Source: Trichinella spiralis (lineage: Eukaryota > Nematoda > Enoplea > Trichinellida > Trichinellidae). Taken from it: a stretch of 64,000 nucleotides of DNA. Each line of letters starts with the position of its first letter. The stretch's first letter is position 1. The notes under the pieces are model-generated. The model was not told the origin of the DNA and made no database searches. It saw nothing but the letters and a program-made list of their open reading frames with translations. The position numbers and the translations under genes are program-made. Location of the stretch: the NCBI GenBank assembly GCA_000181795.3, contig CM012954.1, forward strand, positions 14,514,234-14,578,233, read 5' to 3'. This document shows positions 52,353 to 64,000 of the stretch, one piece after another.

Positions 52353-53180
52353 AAAATTTATCATCCATTACGAGGCGCTATTCCCTCCCCCCCCCCTCAC
52401 TTTCACCTTTTTTTGATGCAAATAAACGGAAGCAGTTGTCTTTTTTCTCGCTCTTTTGTTTAATAATTATTTTTCAAATTATGTTAAAAGCACACTTGCT
52501 TGTTTCGATGCTGCAATTTCGTGCGTAATTGCTCTGAAATTAGTTACATTGTTGTTATATTTTGTACGCAACGTGAAAATAAAATTTATGCATATTTTTC
52601 TTTCTAATTTTTGAAGCATTTGTTCCATGAATGTTGTCAAGTTCGCAGTTCACAAGTTTTCGCGCAAGTTCATCCAATTAAACAAATACAATATGATCTT
52701 TAATAATACATTTATTTATTTAGAAATAATATCTCATGCTGTCAAGTTCTTTGGACCAATATTTTCATTTTAATTAATAAAAAAATTATTAAATAATTCT
52801 ATTTAACAATAATTTAAAGCGCAAAATTATTATATTTAATTTCTAAATATATTTTTTTGAAAATTATTTTTATTGAACTTGCATATTTTTAAGTAGACTG
52901 TAAAGTCCTGCTATATCAATTTCCCATTTTTGTGTATTTACAAGTGCAGTGTTGGTTGTGAATAAAAATTGCAAAAATTGCACTTAAATTATGACCCGTT
53001 TGTTAATCATCAGTTAACGTTGATCTTCACTGAAATTTGTACAATGTATACTAATGTTTATGTAGACGCTTTGTTTATTTCACGTTATCTTTGTTTTTGT
53101 CCTTTACTGATGACGCGCAAGATTTATTGTAAATGCTGGTTTAGTTTATTTCATTTTGAAAATTTATTTTAGATTCTGAA
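52353..53180. other. Spacer between Numb and atlastin
   Basis: It contains the Numb 3' UTR with a C run and an AATAAA signal, then AT-rich sequence up to a T-rich acceptor 8 nt before the atlastin start. No gene is seen. Confidence 0.6.
52421..52426 (+). terminator. Polyadenylation signal of Numb
   Basis: AATAAA about 70 nt after the Numb stop codon. Confidence 0.5.
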
Positions 53181-55651
53181 ATGATTGCTTCTAACACTAG
53201 CGTTTTTGATACCGCTGATGACTTTTCATTGAAATCGACTGTTGATGTCAGCCCTCTGACATCATCTGACGTTCGGTGCAAAGACATGTTAGAGGAAAAT
53301 TTTATTTCCTGCAAAGATGGTGATTATCCGCTTCAGGTGATTGGTGTTGACAAAGTGGAGCATTGTTTTGTTCTTAATGATACCGTGCTGGAGAAGCTGC
53401 TTTTAAATCCTGGAATAGCTGACAAGAAAGTTGCGGTCATTTCTGTCGCAGGAACGTTTCGGCGGGGAAAGTCGTTCATGTTAAACTTTTTCCTAAAATA
53501 TCTCAAGGCGGAAGTAAATTTTTACATTATGTCGATTTTTAATATTACTTGATGAAATAATTATAGAATTCGGACTGGCTAGGGGATCGAAATTCTACTT
53601 TGGAAGGGTTTAGCTGGCGAGGTGGTGCCGAACGAGATACATCCGGTTTGCTGCTTTGGAGTAAACCGTTTATTATCGAACTCCCTGACAGCAAAGAAGA
53701 AGTAATTGCAATCACGAATTCATTTTTTCTAATGAATCATATTGTAATTTATGTTTAGATTGTCATCTTATTGATGGATACTCAAGGAGCTTTTGATAGT
53801 CAGTCAACTGTTAAAGACTGTGCGACAATTTTTGCTTTATCAACTATGCTGAGTTCTGTACAAGTTAGTTTTTGCTATCTTTTGAAATAATTTTGACTAT
53901 AATAAATGAATTGCAATAATTTTTTAGATTTACAATTTATCGCAAAACATACAGGAAGATGATCTGCAACATTTGCATTTGTTTACTGAGTATGGGCGCC
54001 TTGCATTGATGGATGAAGATTCAAAGCCATTTCAGGTGAACTGTTGAAACTTTTTGAAACAAATGACAATTATAGGTGTATTTGTTGTTTTAGAGTTTGT
54101 ATTTTTTGGTGCGCGATTGGAGTTTTCCATATGAAGCAGAGTACGGATTTGTCGGAGGAGAACGGATGTTGCAAAAGAGATTAGAAGTAAGCATTTCTAG
54201 AATTCGAATACTACGTGTACAGAGTGAAATGTTTGCAAATATTTCCAGGTATCTAAAAATCAGCACGAAGAACTGCAACAGTTGCGAATGCACATCCGTG
54301 CTTGTTTTGCAGACGTGAAGTGTTTTTTGATGCCTCACCCTGGCCTGCGTGTTGCTACTTCACCAACGTTCAGAGGACAGCTGTCTGGTTTGTTTCATTT
54401 TTTGTTTTAATGATTATAAAATTGGTTTTTGTTTTTTTTTAATAAATAATTGAATTTCAGAAATAGAACCGCAGTTTATTGACCAATTGAAGCAGTTTGT
54501 CCCGTATGTATTATCTCCGCAAAATGTGGTCTTAAAAGAGATTGGAGGTCGAACGGTCACATGTCGGGAATTGTTAGAATACTTTCGTGCGTATATGAAA
54601 ATATTCGAAGGTGAAGATCTTCCCGAACCGAAATCGATGCTACTGGCAAGTGTTGTTTTTATTCAGTTGGAAGCTACAGTATGAAATGTTCTGATTTTCA
54701 AGATTAGATTTTGTACATTTGAAATTAGTTGAAGTGAAACGAAAATGTGCAAACATTTCTGCTTGTCCATATATGCATGTATGTAATGTATAGGTTGTTT
54801 TAGGCAACTGCAGAGGCGAACAATTTGGCAGCAGTTTCCTGTTGTCGGGCTACATATTGCCGGGGAATGGAAGAAAAATGCGGTGGCGACACACCGTATT
54901 TATCTTCTGCTATGCTGGAAGCTGAACATGCAGAGAATAGAAAAGTCGCAATTGAACAGTTCAAGAAAACACGCAAAATGGGCGGCGAATTGTTCAGCAA
55001 AGTTTTCCTGGAAAAACTCGAAGCCGACATCGAGGAATGCTTTGACAGTTACCAGAAAGTGAACAACGGAAAGCAGTTGTTCAGCTCGTTCAGAACCCCG
55101 ATAGCGATGATCATCACTTTAGCCGTTTTGTACATTTTCCAACAAGCGTTTCTTTTCACTGGTTTGAGTTGTTTCGCATCGTTATGCAGCACGGCGGTTG
55201 GTTTGATTTTCATCACCGTCATCACTTGGTGCTATTCGAGGTGATTGTTGTTGTCTCGTTGATTTTTTTATTTGTTAATTTTTTAATTTTCCAACGTTAC
55301 AACAATTGACTGACGAAAACGACAAATTTTCAGATCCACTGGAAATTTGCGCGAAATTTCACAAAGCATCGACGAACTGGCTGACAATTTGTGGCAGAAT
55401 GTACGCAAGATTATCATATTTTTATTGTCTTTTCTCTATTTGGAAAGCTGATGGAATTGTTAGTTAATCTGTTTTGGTTTCTTTAGATTTTAGTTCCCTT
55501 TTCGGGCATGGCAGTTAACGCAGGCATGAAGCAAGCTTTCGTCAGTAATTTCAATTCATTCGGTGGAACAGCCAATCGAACTAATAATAATAATAATAAT
55601 GCTACTACGAATACTGTGCATGAAAGCAGAAAAAGATCCAACAAAAAATGA
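53181..55651 (+). CDS. atl: Atlastin, ER membrane-fusion dynamin-like GTPase, complete
   Basis: Ten exons: 53181-53513, 53567-53701, 53759-53863, 53928-54035, 54094-54186, 54249-54387, 54461-54645, 54804-55240, 55334-55400 and 55487-55651; 588 aa. Atlastins tether and fuse ER tubules by GTP-driven homodimerisation. G1 P-loop is GTFRRGKS (residues 91-98, where most atlastins have AFRKGKS); G2 region around [10 protein letters not shown]3 DTQG (163-166); G4 RD (234-235) in [14 protein letters not shown] helical middle domain ([18 protein letters not shown], then ATAEANN) and the [15 protein letters not shown] helix lead to a two-segment membrane hairpin (about 466-508) and an amphipathic tail containing ELADNLWQ. 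The C-terminus ends in Asn/Lys-rich sequence. The intron after residue 366 has a GC donor (listed separately). A TTTTAG acceptor ends 8 nt before the ATG. Confidence 0.93.
54646..54803 (+). other. Non-canonical GC-AG intron in atlastin
   Basis: Exon 7 ends ATGCTACTG and the intron begins GCAAGT, ending TTTTAG before GCAACTGCAGAG. Only this junction gives the conserved family block PKSML-L-ATAEANN without a frame change. GCAAGT is the consensus for GC-AG introns. Confidence 0.75.
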
Positions 55652-56692
55652 GGAAAGAAGCAAATCTGAACTTTGAAATTTTCAATAAACTAGATTGGTA
55701 TTATTTTATCTTCTGTTGTAGGATTTATATTTTCTGATGACAAGCGTTAAAAATCATTCAAAAATGACATATTTCATTCAATATTGGAAACTGTAGCTGA
55801 GTAATTCATTCGTTCGTACGTTCATTCATTTCATCAGGCAAATGAAATTATTGCAAGGTATTTTAATTATTGGACATATTTCTTGATGAAAGAATTTTTT
55901 TAACAATAATAACAACAATAAAATGTATTCAACTTGTTTCATTTTTTTCTTGGTTTGTACTTTTACTTTTTCAGACGAATCCTGGAACATAACTACCGTA
56001 AAGTTGGTTTTTAAAATTTTAAAATCTTTGAAGATTTATTCACTAATAATGGCAAATAGCAATCTATTTAGCAAGAGTATGATTTTTTGTTTCTTTTGTT
56101 ATTATTTATTAGCAGTCAGTTTTTCATATTGCATAATCAACTTTTAGCATTATTATTTGAGTTTTTCATAGAACCAATGACGAAAAAGATTTCGTATGGT
56201 TGACGTTTAATCGAAAAAAATTGTCTTTTTTTCGTGCACAACTAAGTGTATGAAGTTTGTACAACAAAATTTTGATGAGTGACATTGTTGATAATTGTAT
56301 AAGATAAATGAACAATATAAAAAGAATTTCTCGTCAAAAGAACAATATTTTGATATGATGTTATAGATTTTTGTTTATCAACGTGCATAGGAACGAAAAT
56401 ATTTCGTTTCGTTTCAACCAAAATGGACAAAACCAGCGAAGACAAGGAAGAAATTACGAAAAAAAATTTTTTTCAACTTGAAATCTATTACAGTAGACTG
56501 TAGTGATGTATTTTTGAATTTGTAAATTTCGATTGGTTAGTAAAAGTTGTTTCGAGTGGTGTTCTGAGTTTCGTTTGAACTTGTGTGTTTGAATGTACGT
56601 GAACAGACGAAAATATTCCACTGTTGTGAGTGATTGTGTGGCAGTTGGTTAATCGGATTGTACCCCTTTACAGCTTTTTGAAAATTTGGAAG
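55652..56692. other. Spacer between atlastin and QTRT2
   Basis: It holds the short atlastin 3' UTR and AT-rich sequence; no gene is recognised. An acceptor-like TTTACAG ends at 56673, 19 nt before the QTRT2 start. Confidence 0.55.
55684..55689 (+). terminator. Polyadenylation signal of atlastin
   Basis: AATAAA 33 nt after the atlastin stop codon. Confidence 0.6.
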
Positions 56693-59278
<2,586 letters not shown>

Positions 59279-60018
59279 CTGCTCGTCAACTTGGATTGTT
59301 GATTTGCAACATTTTGTGTGAACGAACAAAGCCTTCATTGTCTGTCGTAAGCTTATTATTACATTTTTGAAATTGTTTTGTACTTGCTTTGCTTTCTTCC
59401 TCCAATGTCCCCAGTATTAGCGGGAAAATATTAGCTGGTGGAGGGATGTGTTGTTGGTTGTTTTCTTCGTTTTCTTTTTTATCGCTTGTAAATGTTAGCA
59501 ACACTGTGGTGAATGATTGCATATCCTGTAGAAGAATTTTATTTCGGCAATTGATTTTACTTGAACAATTTTATTTAAAATTTTACTCGTTGGCAGCTGG
59601 TGCTAACGAGTTGGGGGTTTTGCAGATCTGTGAAACGTCGATGACCATTGAAACTTTGAAGCTTTTGGTCTTCCACGTTCTGTTGGCCATGCTCTAATTA
59701 CTTTGGCGAGAAATTTTTACTTTTCAATCAATAAATTACGGCTTTCTGCGGCTAATCTGATGATTTGGTTGAGGTGAATGGAAATTTCAAGCGCAAAGTT
59801 TGAAAAACTGTATCATTTTGTTGCATATTTACTCCAGTATTTATTTCTTTCGTTTTCTTTCACAGGTTATGATGTAGGGTTCACCAGGTACATACATTCA
59901 TACATGACTGTACAAGTTATGCATTCTTCTTCTTATTTCAGTTTCTGCATATGTGTTTATAAATTTATATATATATACATACAATAATATACAGATAAGG
60001 GTGTAGTTGAAAGCAAAA
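59279..60018. other. Interval between convergent QTRT2 and globin genes
   Basis: About 740 nt containing both 3' UTRs. Two open frames overlap here on opposite strands: plus 59389-59697 (about 100 codons, Leu-rich) and minus 59522-59286 (78 codons). The minus frame can be extended through a GTAAAA/CTACAG intron into 59700-59590 without losing frame. Neither resembles a family I know, and no start codon anchors the extended minus frame. Confidence 0.4.
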
Positions 60019-61882
60019 CTAAAAGCTAGATTCACGACGAACGGTTTCCCGTTTTGCAGCCTCTCGGCTGTGTTGTTTGTGCCGTTGTAAGTAACCGTCT
60101 TTGATTTTTTCCACAATTACAGTAACAAGTAGAGTCCAAGCTTTGGAAAGATCTCGGTGCTTGCGTACAAGGCCGACCATGTTGATCCGATCGAGTACCG
60201 CTTCTGCTAGCTGTTCCCAGATGCAATCTTCCATAAAACCAACGCTTATGTTTGCATGGGCTGCGCCGTAATTGTAGCAAGTTTGGAGGAATGGTTCACT
60301 GGGCTCGTTGATTTTTTCCACAGCTTGGCCAATCAAATCGGTCAACAGTTGCTCATGCCGACGCATGACCCCGGTATTTGCTGGACCTTTAGCGAATCGT
60401 TCGACCACTTTTGCTTTTTCGAACATTGCCTAAATTAGAATTCATCACTGGTGTTGGACAATATGCAATGTATACAGGACAGTATATGTTATTTCTATTG
60501 ATGTAGTTGAAGATTGAATATTTTACAAATTTATAATACATTTCAACATATAAGTTGCATTCCAAACTTTCATATATTTGCGTGGCAAGGATATTTGTGA
60601 TAAACTGTTCCAAAAGGGTCACCATCACTCAGTTATTACATTCCTTAGTACTGGCTGAATTGTTGTGGTCACGAATATTTCCAACATTAAGCAAATATTA
60701 GCACAGCCATCAAAGATCGTTAATGACTCTGTGTGATCAATCGATTTTTACAAATGAAAATGGGTAATTTTTTCAAGGAAATATTATATTTTTTCAAATA
60801 ATTAGGTAATGTATTTTTGGTTAAAAAATTAATGGTGGAAATTATTATCATTTGAAACCATGGGCAAAGTTTACCTAGTTATCGAGTGGCAGTTATCCAT
60901 TTATATGGTATAATTAATTGGATAATTGGTTGTAATTTTTCGTTTTCCCGTAACCAAGGACCGTTGCATGGACGCTGAATGATTGAAATGAATGTTAGAA
61001 GACAAATTTTCAGCAGCTTGAAAATTTGAATTCACTCGAATGACAATTGTCGGTAATATTCCAATATGAAAATTGTTATCCAATTAATAAAGCTGCCAGC
61101 AGTTGTTGTTGTTGGTGGTATTGAATGTGTCGAAGGCGTGGCATGGACGCAATTGGTGTTGCTGTTGGTGTTTATTGTACAGCTGGATAGCTGGCTGAAT
61201 TCAATTCAACTGCGCAGCCTGTTGCTCTAATGAAGCAATTATGCAAATGTGTTTACTTATGACAAGTTTCGCCTGTGATCAGTGCAAATCCACTCACTGA
61301 CAGTAGCGTTTGCTTGATATTTCGCTTCCATATCAAGTAGCGTATTTTGTTGCTGTTGTTGTTTATGATGTTGGTGATTTGGATTCATCGTTATCGTAGT
61401 CCGAGTGGTCATTATTGTTGTTATTTTGTCTCAGGTACAAACCCGGGAACAAATAGATTAATAAAAAAATAGAGTTTTTTTGTTTCATCGCTTACCCATC
61501 CAGTGGGACTTTTTTCGCAAAATTTTCGAAAAAATGCGTCGCCACCTTGAATCCGATTCATTAGCTGGACTTTGGGCCAACTTTGAGCTAGCAGGTTCCG
61601 CTGGTGAATGGTCAAGTTCAGTCGGACCGACAGTGACGAGTACCTCAGTTCTTGCAAATTACTCGAACTAACTGATGTAGTTACTGCTGGAGTTGTTAAT
61701 TTTGTTGTATGCGTTTGCCTTGCTGGAGAAGTTTGTTTCTCTGATCGCCTTCCACTTTTCTGTGGTCCACTCTTTACTGTTGGGGAACAGGGTGATAGTT
61801 GGTTTTTGTTGGGCTCTTTTCCAGCGGTTTGCAGACGCAGTTGCTCGGTATCTAGCGCCAGCACCTGTGGCGGTTGTGACAT
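60019..61882 (-). CDS. Globin with long N-terminal extension
   Basis: Two minus-strand exons, 61882-61496 and 60429-60019, join in frame (129 + 136 aa = 265 aa) across a 1.07-kb intron. Residues 1-87 are a Ser/Thr/Lys/Pro-rich extension (MSQPPQVLAL ...) with no signal peptide. The globin fold starts with helix A (LTIHQRNLLAQSWPKV) and helix B (GGDAFFRKFCEKSP). In exon 2 an E-helix candidate has His154 (MRRHEQLLTDL) as possible distal His, and the F-helix segment YGAAHANISVGF gives His187 as the proximal haem ligand, followed by the G helix (WEQLAEAVLDRI) and H helix (WTLLVTVIVEKIKDGY). Extended globins of this kind are frequent in nematodes, where many are neuronal oxygen sensors. The CD corner is short, so a small exon may have been missed in the intron. 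The start is preceded by an AG 4 nt upstream, so the N-terminus is uncertain. Confidence 0.75.
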
Positions 61883-61886
61883 CGAC

Positions 61887-64000
61887 CTATAATTATCCAA
61901 CGTAGCTCAGAGCAATTAAACATAATTGAAATGTTGAATCGACTGAAAGCAATAAATTTAAATATTATGCACAGAAATTTATACATTACTATGTGTTAAC
62001 TGAATAACCTATGCGTTGCAGGTCTTGTTCTCTTTGGCCGTCAGCGTAGTAGATTAGTTATAACTATAGCTTATGTATTACTCTGACTCTGACTAGCTGG
62101 AACTCTAGCTTTCTCTGACAACGCTGTCACCAATTAGCCGTGTCGGCAGAGTCCATTGGTCTCTCTCATTCTATATCTCTGTGTGCGTCTATTTCTTTCT
62201 AGCATCGATTACCGCCACCTACGCATTTTTTGATCCAACTGACCATGACTTTCATAAATATGCAAATCAGATTTCATTCTCCTCATTTCAATGCTTGAAT
62301 TATTTATGCGATGATTTTTCTTTTTTTGCTTTTAATAAGACGGTTATTCAATATCAGACTAATAATTATTTAATGAACATTCAAAATACATGATATTGAT
62401 ATTTTTTAGGTTAAAAAAACTAATATATACTTATCTAAATTTATTATTCTGAAATCTGAATTTTGTATCCTTTTCAAAAGCTATTTGTTCTGGTTTGTAT
62501 ATTTAACGACAAAGAAGTGAAGAATTGAATTGAATTGAATTGAATCAAATGAATAAGTGAATGATTGATTATAATTATGTTGTTTTTCTTTTCATGTAAC
62601 CATTACTTTTCATTATCGAAAAATAGTTAGTTTTGTAATTTTCATATTTGATTTGAGACATATTTCGAGTATCCTTTTCAAATCTTCATAATGAGATATT
62701 ACAGTTTATCTCAGCGATTACTTCGTCTCAATCTCAGGTGCATTTGATTTAAACTCTTACCAGTTTTTTGCGAACGTATATGATTTTGCATAGTTTAAAT
62801 GTTGTCTGTTGGTGGATCTGTATTGATGAACAAGTCAAATTTGAAAATTAGCTTTTTTGATTTCCAATAGTTTCATATTTCACAGTGCATTTTACGTTCA
62901 AAGTCAATGATGTTCATTTTGAAACATTTTTTAAGCTACAGCAACTCTGTTATCAAATTGTCATGTTAAGTTAAGCTAGTCTTCAACGAAGTTTCTTCAT
63001 TAATTAGCACTTTGCGGGATCTCAAGTAATTTTTGAAATTATGTAATCATTAAATAATCATGAATGATGTTAAGGTATTGTACGAGGTTTTGTTGTTGTT
63101 TTCTTCATTGTAACTATTATGCATCAAGGCTTTTGTGGATGTTTATAATTGTTCAGTGATTGTCTTCAGCTTGATCTGATATTAATTTTTTACAACTGAA
63201 ATCATCAATTACTGTCAAATAAGTTGATATCGGTTTTTAAAATGTAAATGTACTGTTCATGTTCCCAGTTGCGACGATGTCGCATTATTGTCCAAATTGG
63301 ATATATTTTTGTCCTTTTATTTCCATTTCTTGTCTCTTTTTCAACTGAACATCTGAATAATCCCTACGCAGTTGAAAATTGACCATCATCATCGACTAGG
63401 CAAAAGAAGCCACAACACGATAGCACGCGTTAATCGTAAAAAATATTTGTCATTTTTGAAAATTTCAGCTCCCAGCTTCGTATTTGGGGCAGGCACAGAT
63501 GATCGATTTTGAAATCACTTTTTTTATGCACATCCACAAAGCTGGACGACGGTGAAAAGCCGCCATTCTGTGTGATAAAATGCCTCTAATAAAGTAATCA
63601 TTTTTCACGTCAGTTTCTTTTCAATTGAAAACCAATGTTTGATGTTGGAAAGAATTGTTAGAAACGCTGAGTTGTTACGCATTTTCCAGACAATACATTT
63701 GACACTAGTCCAAAATGTGAAATTTCCTCCTTTCGGAATTTAGAACAATTTTTGAAAAAAATGAAATTCTGCTTAATTTATAATTTCATATTAAGTCCTT
63801 TATGAATGTCACAATTGTGCAAGGCGTATATTTGTGTGCGTGTGTATAGTTTGTTGTTGAATTACAGTGAGACAACTGAAACTATTATTTTAAACTGTTT
63901 TCTGCATTTAAATTTTCTGCCCGTGCTGTGCTCAAAAATTCACTTTTTATTAGTTGGGAAAGTCGTTTCATTTCTAAAGGTATGCGATCGATACGCCCCA
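61887..64000. other. Region upstream of the globin, to the right edge
   Basis: Mostly AT-rich without recognised genes. About 62010-62170 is a richer patch that may hold the globin promoter. Near 62525 is a short run of GAATT pentamers. One plus-strand exon candidate at 63469-63551 is listed separately. Confidence 0.45.
63469..63551 (+). CDS. Weak candidate exon with HIxKxG motif
   Basis: Between a good acceptor (AATTTCAG) and a GTGAAA donor, one frame stays open for 27 codons and 2 nt. It reads ...MIDFEITFFMHIHKAG..., which recalls the FxHIxKxG PAPS-binding loop of Golgi sulfotransferases. The last residues (RR in place of the usual small residues) do not fit well, and no second exon is seen before the window ends. 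Chance cannot be excluded. Confidence 0.2.

Noticed and set aside
54645-54812. Alternative GT-AG junction for atlastin (donor at 54650, acceptor at 54812)
   Set aside because: It keeps frame but replaces the invariant ATAEANN block with AKANN, so the GC-AG reading is preferred.

Overview
This window comes from an animal (metazoan) nuclear genome, not a microbe. It is AT-rich and full of microsatellites, and its genes are split by many short introns (about 40-90 nt, a few over 1 kb) with GT/AG borders and short T-rich acceptors. The proteins are animal families: Numb, atlastin, a four-and-a-half LIM protein, WDR43, QTRT2, ALDH6A1, a Shisa/WBP1-like membrane adaptor and a globin. Splice acceptors lie 5-38 nt before several start codons, as expected of spliced-leader trans-splicing or short 5' UTR exons. 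With the compact introns this suggests an ecdysozoan, perhaps a nematode, but the species cannot be named from the sequence. I joined exons by eye, requiring frame continuity and agreement with the protein family; every multi-exon total is a multiple of three.

Layout. 272-3401 (-): 5' part of a Ser/His/Asn-rich protein of unknown function that continues off the left edge. 3.4-15 kb: gene-poor, repeat-rich DNA with a few possible small exons. 14997-17427 (+): methylmalonate-semialdehyde dehydrogenase, 11 exons, 513 aa. 17.4-24.5 kb: gene-poor. 24583-25467 (+): intronless, GC-rich FHL-type LIM protein. 25.5-34.6 kb: gene-poor with two GC-rich islands. 35391-37277 (+): Shisa/WBP1/VOPP1-like adaptor. 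37.3-42.1 kb: gene-poor.

From 42 kb gene density rises. 42095-45167 (-): WDR43/UTP5, 15 exons, 610 aa. 47154-52352 (+): Numb, 9 exons, 532 aa. 53181-55651 (+): atlastin, 10 exons, 588 aa, with one GC-AG intron. 56693-59278 (+): queuine tRNA-ribosyltransferase accessory subunit 2, 9 exons, 373 aa. 60019-61882 (-): two-exon globin with a long N-terminal extension, convergent with QTRT2. 61.9-64 kb: mostly noncoding, with one weak exon candidate near the right edge.

The genes do not form one pathway. They are ordinary housekeeping genes (ribosome biogenesis, tRNA queuosine, valine/thymine catabolism, ER shaping) beside developmental and muscle genes (Numb, FHL) and a membrane adaptor. Numb, atlastin and QTRT2 share a strand but are 0.8-1 kb apart, looser than a classical nematode operon. 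WDR43 and Numb are divergent. I found no rRNA, CRISPR, complete transposon or confident tRNA. No novel multi-gene system is evident. The most useful observations are the reconstructed Shisa-like gene, the GC-AG intron, the composition of the FHL gene and the small hidden exons of the left half.
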